A DNA stretch of 64,000 nucleotides, taken from positions 1 through 64,000 of the forward strand of contig BLSF01000050.1 in the NCBI GenBank assembly GCA_012862575.1, given 5' to 3'. The position numbers and the translations under genes were made by a program. Shown piece by piece: positions 1 through 10,646 of the stretch. This DNA comes from Parietichytrium sp. I65-24A (lineage: Eukaryota > Sar > Bigyra > Thraustochytrida > Thraustochytriidae). The notes under the pieces are model-generated. The model had not been told where the DNA came from, ran no database searches, and was given only the letters and a program-made list of their open reading frames with translations. Numbering within the stretch: the stretch's first letter is position 1; each line of letters starts with the position of its first letter.

Positions 1-1210
1 TCGGTCCTTCCAAATCATTTCCCCCAAGGTCTAGATACTCCAGATCGTCCAGCATACAGAAGAGTTCAGGTATCTTGCCCGAGATATGACTCCGCGCGAA
101 GCTCAGCAACTTTAGGCTCATCAGTCCAGCCATGCCGGTCGGTAATTCAAAATCCGCTCCATTGTCGTTCATTTCGATCCGCGTCAAAAGTGGTGCTTCC
201 AAGAGATTCCCGAGTGAGGTGAAGTTGTTCCCGCTCAAGTCGATGTGATCCAAATTTCTCATTTGAACAAGGCATTCTGGAGGAGTGCCACTTAGCCCGG
301 AGTAGTGAATGGCCACATAATCGGCATAAGAGTTACAGACCATTTCAAATGTGCCAGAGCCGAACGAGTTTCCTCCGATAAGCAGAGTTTTCATTCCTGC
401 TATATCTGCGAGGCACGACGGGAGGTCAAAGCTCATGCCGTTGTAGTTGACGTTGAGGAAGCTTAATCCACTCAAGTCGCATATATCGGTCGGAATAGAT
501 GAGATGGAGTTGTTAGCGAGATTGAGCTTCTCAAGCTGTTCCAGTTCGGAGAAACAGGGAGGAAGTTCGCCACTAAGTCTGTTTCGGGCCACATTAAACA
601 CCTTCAGCTTCGGCAGTTTGCATATTTGTAGTGGCACATTGCTTCTGAGATTATTGTTGTTGAGACGCAAGTATTCAAGGCTCTGGAGTCTTCCAAAGCA
701 GCGTGGAATCCTGCTCTCGAAGTAGTTCCCTGAGAGGTCCAGTTCTTTCAGACTTGCGAGAGAGCACAACGTCGTGGGAATGTCCCCTGTCAGATGGTTG
801 CCGGGAAGTTCAAGTACTTTTAGCGAGGCCATCGCCGACAAGTCCGGAATCACGCCTTGCAACTGGCCGACTTTCCCCCACGCAGGCAAACTGATCGACT
901 CGAGCCACGTTAGCTGGCTGATGACGCTGGGGATCTGCTTTAAACTGACCATGGAATCGCATTCCTCACGAACCTTATCATTTTCACAGGTGGACTCGGA
1001 AGGAATTGTCGCAAGAAACGCCTCGCAGATGTTATCCAGTCTGTACAAATTCTTCACGTTCGAGTAATCGGCAACGTTCGAATAATAATACCCTATCTCC
1101 TCGTCTTCGTCGTAAGCCAGCTCTGTGGAAGAATAGTACGACTTGTACGGCGAGGCATCCTGTGCCGCTGCTGCTGCCGTGGCTGCCAGCGCCAGCGCCA
1201 CGGCCCTCAT
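1..1210 (-). CDS. Secreted/extracellular leucine-rich-repeat protein (3' end beyond window)
   Basis: Reading the minus strand from the ATG at 1210 gives 403 codons open to the window edge with no stop. The first ~17 residues (MRAVALALAATAAAAAQ) form a signal peptide. A Cys-containing N-terminal cap follows (Cys near residues 63, 76 and 85), then at least ten plant-type LRRs of about 24 residues with LxxLxLxxNxLxGxIP signatures, for example LKVLELPGNHLTGDIP and LKELDLSGNYF. Such repeats form extracellular ligand- or pathogen-sensing solenoids in plants and stramenopiles. No transmembrane or kinase part is visible because the C-terminus lies outside the window, so receptor versus secreted protein cannot be decided. 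It is tandem with the next minus-strand gene, 2.2 kb away. Confidence 0.88.
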   Translation of the reverse strand, partial: MRAVALALAATAAAAAQDASPYKSYYSSTELAYDEDEEIGYYYSNVADYSNVKNLYRLDNICEAFLATIPSESTCENDKVREECDSMVSLKQIPSVISQLTWLESISLPAWGKVGQLQGVIPDLSAMASLKVLELPGNHLTGDIPTTLCSLASLKELDLSGNYFESRIPRCFGRLQSLEYLRLNNNNLRSNVPLQICKLPKLKVFNVARNRLSGELPPCFSELEQLEKLNLANNSISSIPTDICDLSGLSFLNVNYNGMSFDLPSCLADIAGMKTLLIGGNSFGSGTFEMVCNSYADYVAIHYSGLSGTPPECLVQMRNLDHIDLSGNNFTSLGNLLEAPLLTRIEMNDNGADFELPTGMAGLMSLKLLSFARSHISGKIPELFCMLDDLEYLDLGGNDLEGP

Positions 1211-3384
1211 CTGGCAGATCCACCCACACGCTTTCCTCCCAGGACTTGCTCTCCTATGAATTCCTTCCTGTCCGCGCTTTCGAAACTGTCGAAACTGTCA
1301 AGACTATTCACTCTCTCTCGCGCTCTGTGATATCGGTCTGCTCAATAGTTGTCTTTTTGTCTCTTTGTCTCTCTCTGTGTACTCAGTATTCTGTGTGTGT
1401 CTCTTTCTTTACTTTCTTTCTTATTTTAGTTATTTACTTATCTTTCTTTCGTTCTGTTTCTCTTCGTTCATTGTGCACTCACTACCGACACTACCGACGC
1501 AACTAGATAAATTCTGCGCAGGGTTAGTGAACCGTACCGGAGTACCAGAGTGTGGTCGTGGGCTCGTGGGTTGTGAACTAGGGAGACTAGTGTTTAGGCG
1601 TAGCAGTCGACTGACTTGACTGGCTTTGGAGACTCTGGAGTGGAGGAGACTGACTACTGCACTGTCGCTGTATGCTCTGTGGCGTCAATTGGTGACACAG
1701 CCAGGTATTACTCGCGTTTGCTCGCTTCCACGTACGAGTTGACGAGTTGTTGTTGATTTGTTGGCTGGTTTATTGAAATTTGGTTTATCGTTGGTGAGTT
1801 GGCGGAACAGTTATTCCACTGACCATTCAACTTGTTCTGGCACGGAATAAATTAACAACTCAGCAAGTCAAAATTTTCGTTCTGCCTCTCTTTCTTCTCC
1901 GCTTAGCTGGTTCCATAGCTGGACCATAGTTCAACTCTTCTACCATCCATTTACTAGCTAGTCAGTCAGATAGCATGCAGCTAGTACTAGCTAGCCAGAT
2001 TTAATTGTGCGAGGTTCTCTCTAGCTAGAGCTAACGCTGAATTAGGAGAGGCTATGAGAAATGTGTGCACGATACTTCGAGTGAAGGGTTAGGAAGATTA
2101 GGTCTATTGGATAGTATTCGCGAGATGCTCCAAAAGCTAGTCCGCCGTTGATCTTTCTAGCACTCTTCTACGTCACGCATAGCGAATGCGAGCGCAGGAG
2201 TAGTATATCAATTGTAAGCAAACCAGTTGAGTGAGTCTAATTGGCCCAATTACGAGTAACCAATATTCACCTAATAAGGAGCCCTACATTGTAGCCGGGG
2301 ATGGAACCGCTATCCTAAGCTTTTAAGTAATGAACGATTAAGAGGTGCATGTGGGACGAGTGCCATGGTGCTGACATGATTTACAGTTTACAGTAAGTAC
2401 GGACTGGAAGATTGTGAAGCCGTGAAAAGGTCCCAGAAAGAAAAGCAAAGTTCATAAAACGAGAAAAACTGTTCTGCTGAAAACATAATCGAAGGACGAA
2501 AAACCCGAGAGATTCTTTGAGACCGTGATCGCTGCTTTAAACTTTTATTTGCTCAGAATATCTTTTAGCTGCAGTTCTGCGGTCTTAATTACTTCAACTA
2601 ATAAAAGTCAACTCAAAAAAAGCTATCTCTGACTCTTTCGCTGTTGCTGCCAAGTGATGCCTGCCTAGCCGTATGAATTCTTACCATTCACATTCACAGG
2701 TTGAGCACTATAGGCCCATACTACTCTCGGCAATAGAGAAAAGTAGTGCACACCTTAGACTTTTGTTTGCCAAAAGTGCGGCCTCTTAGCAGATCTTTGT
2801 AGCCGCCGAGCTGCTATTCAAAGCGCTGTCACGCTACTATGTGGTTCAGCAATGGCCCACGTCATGTTGCGCTGACTCCAGACTCCCAGGATCATCTTTT
2901 TTTGCGCAGAAAAAATCGAATGGAGACCCAGATCGAGGAAATAACTTGCGATTATTTTTCTACTTAAAAAATGCGTGATTACACTGGGAAAGTGTGATTT
3001 CAGAATTTCAGAAGCTCGGATAGGCTTTCCCAGGCAGCCGTATGCAGCCGTTACCTCCGTGCATACGCCGTGGCGGATGAAAAGTCAGCGCCGATAGCTG
3101 TAATGAAGGTGGAAAATCGCCGAAGACGTCTTCTGTGTGGTGGACGCGTGGACCAGAAATCTCAGCTCCAGCAATTCTAGCGGAGGCGAACGACAGTGAG
3201 CAGCTGTAAATCCTGCCATAGTGAGGTGCAGAAATCAGTTCAGAAACATATCATGGACTGTGAGCACCGGAACACCGGCCGACTGCCTTACATTCCCTTG
3301 CACAAAACGGTCGGCAAAGGCCACATCGTGCTCTTGCTTTCCTTTCACGCCTAAATGGTTTGTTGCAAAGATTGCGGATATTTA
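1211..3384. other. Intergenic region upstream of the LRR gene; no gene seen
   Basis: No convincing coding region was found on either strand. The part next to the LRR start holds a CT/T-rich tract on the plus strand (about 1300-1470) that probably belongs to the promoter/5' UTR. A 12-bp CTCTAGCTAGAG palindrome lies at 2019-2030. A TTTACAGTAAG copy at about 2387-2397 differs by one base from the CTNACNGTNAG motif that recurs through the window. Confidence 0.6.
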
Positions 3385-6300
3385 TTAGCTGCTTCCGAGA
3401 GCTTGGTGGATTCGCTGAGACACGGATAACAGATTGCTGGTGTTTATCCTCAGCTTCTGTATACTTGCCATGGCATCACAAGCAGCTCTTCGCGCGTTTT
3501 CAATCTTCTCCTTGAAAAGGCGCTCTGTAGAATCTATGCTCGCGCTTGCTGTGAAACCTGTCTCGGTAGTACAGTTAGACGCGCCGGTCACAGCTGAGGC
3601 TGAGAAAGAAAGGCCCAATTCAATTGAAGTTTTCTCCAGTTGCGTGTTGACTGACTTTACTTTGCACAATTCAATTGCAGCACTCTCAGTACCCCGGGAC
3701 GATGCGGAGGACTTGCTTGTAGCCTCTCCTCTGTGCCCCTCTTCTATTGAACGCTCTGGCTCGATCGCGGCTCTCGTAGACTTGCTGTCTTCTGCTCGAG
3801 GTTTCTTTTTAAAAGGATCCCTTCCTCCAGAGGCCGAATCCAACGGTCTCTTTCCCCCCTTCTGACGATGCTCAGGTGGTGCTTCTCGTTGAGGTGGCGC
3901 TTCATGATCCCCTGTAAACACTGGATCTTTCGCATTAACCGATTTGCAACTTTGGTTGTCTCCTTCGGGATGATTTTGATCCGGGTCCGATTTGCAACAA
4001 AGTTTTTCCGCGTGCCTTTCCTCGGACCCGTCAGGGAGCTTTCGTGTTGCGCTTCCGCCAATTTGTTTGCTCGGCGGACGCCCTTCGGTCCCCGGACACC
4101 TTTCATCACGGACAACCTTCTTTTGCTCAGACGCTTGAGGCAAAGGAAGCGGTCTGCTGACTGCTTTCAAGGCGGATGCACCACCGCTTTCCTCTTGTTT
4201 ATTACTTAACAGAAATTCTTGTGGCCTTGACGGACCTCCGAATGCAGCAGCTATTTTTGTCCCCAGGGCAGTAGGGAGTGTATCTACTTTGCAAGTTGTC
4301 GTGCTTGAAGCTTCAAGGTTACTCACCAACGCACTTGGCGCAAAGTCTTCTGTGCTATCGAGATGTTGATGTTGCTTCTCACGTTCCACAGAGTTTCCAG
4401 GCGGTTTGGTCATGCTTGGCTTCATTTCTGTCGGGTGTGCCAACTGCGCTTCGCTTCCTCTTGGACCTGCTTGCATAAAATTCGGGGAGGAGTCGGCAGC
4501 ACCACGGCATTCCCTAGAATTTTCTTTCCCAAGTTGCTGCGAATTTTGTAAGATCCCAGCACCTTCAGATGTGGGCTCCATCAAAGACTTCTCACGTTCC
4601 TCGCTATGTTTCACGGCCATACCCAGTAGAGGCTTCGAACCAACAGGGATATCAACTTCATCCTGCTTAGAAGAATGTTGTTGAATCTCGACCTGAGTCT
4701 TTGGGCCTTTATCAATTGACGATACATTCGTCCCGCTGCGTGGCACCGAGTCTTGACTTTCCTGCAGACTAGAGCTCGTATCACCGCACTTTTGAATTTC
4801 AGCAACATTTACATCATCTTCGTCAAACCTTTTCCCTCGAGCTGGCAAAATTTGATGGTCTCTGGAGCTTCTTTTCCCGACCACCGCCATCTCTTTGTTG
4901 GACTCTTTTTCGGTTTGAAATTTACACGACTCTTCAGGCCCACTCTTGTCGTTTTCATCGGGGGCACGTTGAACACGAAGTTTTTCAGAATCACATGCAA
5001 TCTCGGTCATCCCTTCGCTGGCTGCCGGTTTATTCCTGCAGCTTAGTTCCCCTTGAGAGGTCGCCTTAGAATTGAGCGACGAGAACGAACCGGACGCCGC
5101 TGATCCTCCGCCCGAGATATAGCCTCCAGCCCCTTTCTTGAGGGACTCTAGTTCCATATATACTTCGCACGCCTCTTTAGTTTGGGACTTGTTGATTTCA
5201 CCGGGTTGTCGTGCATCGGAGGCTTGGGAATCATTTGAGATCTCGGCTTTCTCCTCGTTACTTGTTGTAGAGCTTTCGCAGTTTAATTCACAGTCAAGTC
5301 GGGGGGTTTCCTTCAAACTAGGCGATGGTGCCCCACTGTTTAAAGTTGTAGCGGCTGCTGAAGTGCTTTGTACATCCGTCGTTTTCTTGAGGGATTGTTG
5401 TTCCTGATGACTTTCGCTGGCGTCTTCAGATTCGCTCTTGTCCTTCTCGTCAGATTTCCGTTGCGCATCAGAGATTCGAGAACCACGCACGGTCTCGGCC
5501 TTTTCTTCACTGGCTGCCGATATGCTCTTGCAATTTAGATCCGTAGGAGGAGTTTCTATCGCATCTGGTGGGAATGCCGAACTGGGCTGTGCTGCCCCTC
5601 TGTCTAAGGAAATGTTGGCTGCTGACGTACTTTCTAGAGCTGTGGAATCTTCGAGAGATTGGTTTTCCTGATGAATTTCGCTAGAGTCTTCAGATCCACT
5701 CTTGTCGTTTTCATCAGGGTCTTGTTGGACACCAGATACCTGGGAGCAAATCACAGGACCTACTTTCTCTTCGCTGCCTCCTGATGCACATTCGCAATTT
5801 TCCGCCATTGATTGTGTATTAGGTGTTGATGCCGAATTCGGGGGTTTAGGCTTGGGTCCTGCATCGTCAACCCGTGCACTCTGCTGGTCGTGGCTATGGT
5901 GAGAGATCTCCGCTTCCACTGACCTTGGTAGCGTGGCTTCTTCATTTTGTAGATGCTCCGAAGGGCTCGGACTCGGTGCTGTTGGAGTATAGGGGTCGTC
6001 ATCATCGACTTCAGTTGACGCATTCGAGTCCTCTTCACCCTGCACGGATTCATCCTCCCCATTATCAGTTGCGATATCATCCTCCGAGTCTGAAAGTTTG
6101 GAGGATTTTGCAGCAACGTTTTGCAAAGGGGCTTCTACGTGCGCCTCTGCTTCAGAGGCTGAGTCCGCATCAGCCAAGTCTACGATAAAGTTCTTGCCAG
6201 ATGCTTTTGATTTCGACTTCTTAGACAAGTCGATGATCGGATTGACGTACATATCACACAAGTAAGTGTTATTCGTCTTTGGCCCCTTCGTACCGCCGCT

Positions 6301-6849
6301 CAGCTGAAACCAAATCGGTCGGCAGGAGAGACACATGGGTGAACAATTGCCTTTTCTTTCCCTATGCTCAGCAGGCGGGAGATCCGTTGTTGTGAATTTA
6401 CTGCATGGCTGAGCGGCTTTCTCCAAGTGGTCCAGCGACAGCTTTTCGAGTCGTGTGAAGAAATCATTCTTCATGCTCACGTCCTTCGCAATCTTCTGCG
6501 CCAGTCGCGGGCAAAAGTACGCCATCTCCTCTGAGAGTCCCTGGCGGTCCGGCCTTATTGGCAACTGCAGAAGATCAAGCAGCAGTAGCTTTCTCCGCTC
6601 CATGACATCCCTTAAGCTACATGCCACACGCCCTTCTTCGTACGTCAGAAACGCCGTGGTCGATGCGAAGGCCACTTTATCATCGACCGATCTTTGCAGA
6701 AACCTCTGCCCCAGCAGCATCTTGCAATAGGCCGCACTATCCGCATCGAACTTCACCACCACCATCTTCGACTCACCGCAAGGACTGCACGCATCTGAAT
6801 CTGCATCTGCATCTCCAATTGCATCTGCAGATGCATATGCGTCGCTCAT
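3385..6849 (-). CDS. Large acidic, low-complexity protein with tandem ~84-residue repeats (unknown function)
   Basis: The first ATG of the open frame is at 6849; the frame extends 36 codons further upstream only through a GTG. That gives 1154 residues. The first ~210 residues look globular, with two Cys pairs (SPC near residue 21 and CSPMCLSC near 169-176). The rest is Ser/Glu/Asp-rich and probably disordered. Residues about 352-654 hold four degenerate tandem copies of an 80-86-residue unit. Each copy starts with Cys, then a SEEKAE-like block, a DEKDKSESED-like block and a HQExQSL block. A basic cluster (FKKKPR) near the C-terminus looks like a nuclear localisation signal, and the last ~50 residues are helical/coiled-coil-like. 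I recognise no family; a chromatin or centromere scaffold is only a guess. Confidence 0.8.
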   Translation of the reverse strand: MSDAYASADAIGDADADSDACSPCGESKMVVVKFDADSAAYCKMLLGQRFLQRSVDDKVAFASTTAFLTYEEGRVACSLRDVMERRKLLLLDLLQLPIRPDRQGLSEEMAYFCPRLAQKIAKDVSMKNDFFTRLEKLSLDHLEKAAQPCSKFTTTDLPPAEHRERKGNCSPMCLSCRPIWFQLSGGTKGPKTNNTYLCDMYVNPIIDLSKKSKSKASGKNFIVDLADADSASEAEAHVEAPLQNVAAKSSKLSDSEDDIATDNGEDESVQGEEDSNASTEVDDDDPYTPTAPSPSPSEHLQNEEATLPRSVEAEISHHSHDQQSARVDDAGPKPKPPNSASTPNTQSMAENCECASGGSEEKVGPVICSQVSGVQQDPDENDKSGSEDSSEIHQENQSLEDSTALESTSAANISLDRGAAQPSSAFPPDAIETPPTDLNCKSISAASEEKAETVRGSRISDAQRKSDEKDKSESEDASESHQEQQSLKKTTDVQSTSAAATTLNSGAPSPSLKETPRLDCELNCESSTTSNEEKAEISNDSQASDARQPGEINKSQTKEACEVYMELESLKKGAGGYISGGGSAASGSFSSLNSKATSQGELSCRNKPAASEGMTEIACDSEKLRVQRAPDENDKSGPEESCKFQTEKESNKEMAVVGKRSSRDHQILPARGKRFDEDDVNVAEIQKCGDTSSSLQESQDSVPRSGTNVSSIDKGPKTQVEIQQHSSKQDEVDIPVGSKPLLGMAVKHSEEREKSLMEPTSEGAGILQNSQQLGKENSRECRGAADSSPNFMQAGPRGSEAQLAHPTEMKPSMTKPPGNSVEREKQHQHLDSTEDFAPSALVSNLEASSTTTCKVDTLPTALGTKIAAAFGGPSRPQEFLLSNKQEESGGASALKAVSRPLPLPQASEQKKVVRDERCPGTEGRPPSKQIGGSATRKLPDGSEERHAEKLCCKSDPDQNHPEGDNQSCKSVNAKDPVFTGDHEAPPQREAPPEHRQKGGKRPLDSASGGRDPFKKKPRAEDSKSTRAAIEPERSIEEGHRGEATSKSSASSRGTESAAIELCKVKSVNTQLEKTSIELGLSFSASAVTGASNCTTETGFTASASIDSTERLFKEKIENARRAACDAMASIQKLRINTSNLLSVSQRIHQALGSS
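4888..5796 (-). repeat. Four degenerate coding tandem repeats (~250 bp each)
   Basis: Within the acidic protein, four copies begin at Cys residues spaced 86, 84 and 80 residues apart. They share an order of blocks: Cys, SEEK-A-E, SDA-R, DE-DKS-SED, HQE-QSL, then a Ser/Ala/Thr spacer. Divergence between copies shows the expansion is old. Confidence 0.7.
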
Positions 6850-8786
6850 CTTGCCCGCCGACTTGTCCAGAGAACCTGCGGATGGACCAGGGCGGAACCC
6901 GACGCCTGGGTTCCTCTCGCGAGAACCGGCGCGATCGCGTACTTGCGACCCCAGCACGGCAGCTCTCTCCTCTCTCCTCGCTCTTCTCCACTCTGCTCAT
7001 CTCATTGAACATGTGATTTTGAATGACAATCTGACTTGTGAAGTCCCTGCTCCTAGCGGCATGGTTAAGCAACAGCTTCGATGGGTCTACTTTCAGAGTA
7101 GTAATGTGTTAAGGTGTATTGTGGCAAGGTTTAAATGCGTATGCCAAAGCGTAGTGGGGCGAGAGATGGTTTTTGTTTTGATTTTGAATTTTGAAAATTA
7201 CATTTTTGGTTGTTTGCGACTCGGAGCTGTTGCATACACCGTGGTGGATGGGTGGGTGGGTACTCGAGGACACTTGAGGAAGTATGAGGGAAAGCATCGA
7301 GTTTTGATCCTGATGCGTGGGCGAGAGATTCGCAATTGAACGTGAATGACGCCGTCGATGGTCCTCGATGGGTCCATGAATGGGACCGGTGCATCTGGCG
7401 AAAGAAAGCTGCAGAAGAGACAGAAGAGAGACTCGAGAGATCGGCGTTCCGACCTTGCTATTGCAGGGCGAGAGACTTCAATCTGCCAAAGTCTCGCTGC
7501 AATTGCATTTTCAATCAGAGGCCGATCTGATCTGTGGCCTCTGATTGAAAATGCAATTGCAGCGAGACTTTGGCAGCTCACAGTCAAAACTTGCACTGTT
7601 TATACCGACACTTGCGCTCTGAGGTTCAGAGAATAGAAGCACACAGCAGAGTGCACTGTCAGATGCATCTGATTTCTGAATCGTCAGGTTCAAGTTGTGC
7701 CCGTTTTCAACGTGCTTGTTTTCATCGCACTGTCGTTCCAGTCTTGGTGATGTAAATTAGTATCCAAGACAGGCTCTGAAAAGGCTCTCGAGAGGCGTAC
7801 AGTCCAATACCAGAATACGTGCACACTATTAGGTGTTAGTCTGTAACATATAACGTTATGTCGCCTATTCGCTTAATAAATGTTTTGCAGTTTTTCCAGG
7901 CGGTGCGATGGAAGGATTGACGTTACTAAGTATTTTAAGGTATCAGGTAGAGTACAGAGTCATGAGTCCATCAGTCTGCGACTAGTGCATATGGTAGTTG
8001 TATGCTAGTGAAGTACAGGAGAGGTGTGGTAAGTAGCTTACAAGTGCATCGTGAGCGATGAACGATATAATTTTTGTGGAGCAAGCGAACAAGAGCAAGT
8101 ATCTCGAAACCGTGTCATGATAATGGGTTGGATGACTTCAATGTAAACGAAAACGTAGCTTGCCAAGATGCACTTGATTGTCAAGGAATTGGTTCAAAAT
8201 TGGGCGTGATGGAAGGATGAGAATAGTCTGGCGCGAACCGCACTATGACGATCGGAAACTGCGAAGGGATGCAACCTTGCGTACAGAAAGAATGCTGGAA
8301 GCCGTCAACTCTAGATGATGGCCGATCGCGCTGAGTCTTATTAGACCAAGGGGGTCTACACAAATCGCGCGGAGTAAAAGAGCACGGTAGTGCTCTCCAG
8401 CTCCAGCAAGTAGAACAAGATCTGAATGATATTCCTTCACAAGACTGTGACGGTTTTCGGTTCACCCAGGCTGCAACTTACATTCATGTAGGCACAGGCA
8501 CAGGCCTCCTTTTTCTTGTGGTGTCTACTCACTCGTCGAATGTGCCGGCACGCTGCCAACAGAAGTACGGTGCGGCCCTGATTGGCATTATTAACCAAAT
8601 GACAACTCGAGTAGACCCAAAACACCGGCGCGGCAGACCGTACTCTCCAAATCAAACTGCATGCGTTTGAGTTAATCACCTCATCCGAACGGTGTGAAGA
8701 TTTCATACATCGTTTCAGATATTCCGCGGTTGTTGGTTTCTGCAGCGGATACCTGTGGGAGCGCAGTTGCGCTGCGTTCGCTCACC
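6850..8786. other. Divergent intergenic region between the acidic-protein gene and Trk gene 1
   Basis: The two flanking genes are transcribed away from each other, so both promoters should lie in these 1.9 kb. No coding region was recognised. The notable object is the perfect long inverted repeat at 7483-7576, listed separately. Confidence 0.6.
7483..7576. repeat. Perfect 41-bp inverted repeat with 12-nt loop (long hairpin)
   Basis: The left arm (7483-7523) starts CTGCCAAAGTCTCGCTGC and ends CAGAGGCC. The right arm (7536-7576) is its exact reverse complement, and the spacer is GATCTGATCTGT. All 41 positions pair. It lies in noncoding DNA between divergent genes and matches no recognised element end. 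A small MITE-like relic, a hairpin RNA locus or a cruciform regulatory site are all possible. Confidence 0.9.
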
Positions 8787-10646
8787 ATGACATCAAAATC
8801 AGAGCACGGCAAACGCAAGAGGCAGCGCAGTTCTTGCATATCGGAGTCGCCGCAGAGCTATGATTCCGCAAAAGGTGAAGAGGAAGCAGTCAAGAGCGGA
8901 TGCCGAGACGGAAGCGCCAAGTCGAATCAGTGGAATGACGGGAATGGACAACATGATGAGCAGACCTTGAATTTTTGGGGCGTTCTGAAAGCAGTGAAAA
9001 TGTGGACCCAAAATCAACTTCACCTGAATTACTACCGCATCCATTTGCTCTACTTTACAGTGTTGACCCTAATCACAGGCACGTGCATTTATCTGCTCGA
9101 AGGCAGATCAATCTACTGGACTGATGGGTGGTTCACCGCGGCGAGCGCCTTGACGGTGACTGGCCTAGGCGTGATAGATTTCCCCGGCTCCAGCTCCGGG
9201 ACCAAGGCCTTTGTTACCATTCTGATCTGCTTGGGAGGACAGACTGGACTAGCGCTGGTTCCTTTGCTTGTGAGGCGGTTCTACTTCTTTTGGGTGAAGC
9301 GTAAGGAGTTCAACAAGTCCCTCTTGCAGGTAATTGTAGGTTGGAACGTCTCTGATGAACTTTCTGAACAGCAAAGAACCGAGATCAAAGCCATCTCTGC
9401 ACTTATTTGGGTCGTCATTTCGTATTCATTGTTTTGGACGCTGCTGTGCTTTATTGTGCTGGTTGCGTATTGCTCCTTGGTGCAGTCCGCGGCGGAAATA
9501 TTAGGCGAAATTCATCCCGCGTGGTTCGCTGCTTTCATTTCAATCTCCGCATTCAATAATGCCGGGTTCTCTTTGTTCTCTTCTTCCCTTCAACCTTTCC
9601 AGACTGACAAGACGATCCTTCTCGTGCTCTCTTTAGTCATCACTGTCGGAAACACACTTATGCCCGTGCTGTTGCGTTTTCAGGTGCACATGCTCAAAGT
9701 GTTGACGGGTCGGGAGATATACGCAAAGATTCTAGAGAATCCCCGGCAATATACCACCACGATTTTCAGCCGCGTGGAAAGCAGATGGCTCCTGATCGTG
9801 TGGATTTTCATCACCTTTTTCCAATTCATTCTCTACACGTTCGTGCCGTACGGGAGTGGTAGCAACCCATCCCTTGGTACGAAAGCCCTGGAAATGTGGT
9901 TTACGACAATCTGCACACGGACTGCTGGATTCAACGTCGTTGACCTTTCAAATTTGAGAGTCGGGATCCTCGTACTGCAGCTCTTGCTTATGTATCTCTC
10001 TAGCTACCCCTTCATTGTTGCGATCAAATCAACATCGGAGGTTCGCCTTTCAACATCCACTTCTTCGGATAGCCAAGGGCAAGAAGATGTGGAGTCTCCT
10101 CCCCCAACAGATCCCAGCGAAGGGCAAAGCACACAAAAGGAGAACAGACAAGACGAAGACAAGAACACAGGCGACCAAGGTAGCGGAAATATATTGATCG
10201 AAAATGAAACCGCTTTTGAGCTCAAACGCGTTCTTTCAAACGACGCAGTCTGGCTTTCTATTGCCATTTGGCTGATCGCTATGGTCGACGGAAACATCAG
10301 TTTGGAAAACATGTTTCGACTCATTTGGGAGGTCACTAGTGCGTATGGGAACATAGGTTTGAGTCTGTCTTATAGCTGGCAAACTGGTAGCTTTGGGACC
10401 TCGTTTTCCCTTCTGGCAAAAGTTATCCTCATCATTTGCATGCTTGCTGGTCGACACAGGGGGATGCCAAATAGTTTGGATGCTGCGGTCACTCCCATCG
10501 ACAAACCAAACGACTCGGAAAAGTCCAAACCCAAGCGGGGTTACGCCTCTTACCGAATGCCGAGCCGCAATCGCACCATTGGTTACTCCGGAGAGCACTC
10601 GGCGAGCCAGTCTCGGTCCGAGCTCAATTCTTTATTCAACACATGA
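8787..10646 (+). CDS. Trk/HKT-superfamily K+ (or Na+) transporter, paralogue 1
   Basis: Predicted plasma-membrane cation transporter of 619 residues. The ATG at 8787 (context CACCATG) is the first in the frame. After a charged N-terminus of ~75 residues come the paired transmembrane helices and four pore loops of the Trk fold. The pore loops are TASALTVTGLGVIDF (~118-132), SAFNNAGFSLF (~254-264), TRTAGFNVVDLS (~376-387) and SAYGNIGLSL (~518-527). Gly occupies the selectivity-filter position of all four loops, which in this superfamily favours K+. The GRHRGMPNSLD motif near residue 555 resembles the GRHRGLPYALD signature of fungal TRK proteins. The hydrophilic loop between pores 3 and 4 is acidic and only ~80 residues long, much shorter than in yeast Trk1. 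A second copy lies at 32043-34136. Confidence 0.92.
   Translation: MTSKSEHGKRKRQRSSCISESPQSYDSAKGEEEAVKSGCRDGSAKSNQWNDGNGQHDEQTLNFWGVLKAVKMWTQNQLHLNYYRIHLLYFTVLTLITGTCIYLLEGRSIYWTDGWFTAASALTVTGLGVIDFPGSSSGTKAFVTILICLGGQTGLALVPLLVRRFYFFWVKRKEFNKSLLQVIVGWNVSDELSEQQRTEIKAISALIWVVISYSLFWTLLCFIVLVAYCSLVQSAAEILGEIHPAWFAAFISISAFNNAGFSLFSSSLQPFQTDKTILLVLSLVITVGNTLMPVLLRFQVHMLKVLTGREIYAKILENPRQYTTTIFSRVESRWLLIVWIFITFFQFILYTFVPYGSGSNPSLGTKALEMWFTTICTRTAGFNVVDLSNLRVGILVLQLLLMYLSSYPFIVAIKSTSEVRLSTSTSSDSQGQEDVESPPPTDPSEGQSTQKENRQDEDKNTGDQGSGNILIENETAFELKRVLSNDAVWLSIAIWLIAMVDGNISLENMFRLIWEVTSAYGNIGLSLSYSWQTGSFGTSFSLLAKVILIICMLAGRHRGMPNSLDAAVTPIDKPNDSEKSKPKRGYASYRMPSRNRTIGYSGEHSASQSRSELNSLFNT

Noticed and set aside
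3434-6188. Several plus-strand frames of 70-143 codons
   Set aside because: Antisense shadows of the 1154-residue acidic-protein gene; their Ser/Phe-rich composition mirrors Glu/Lys codons.
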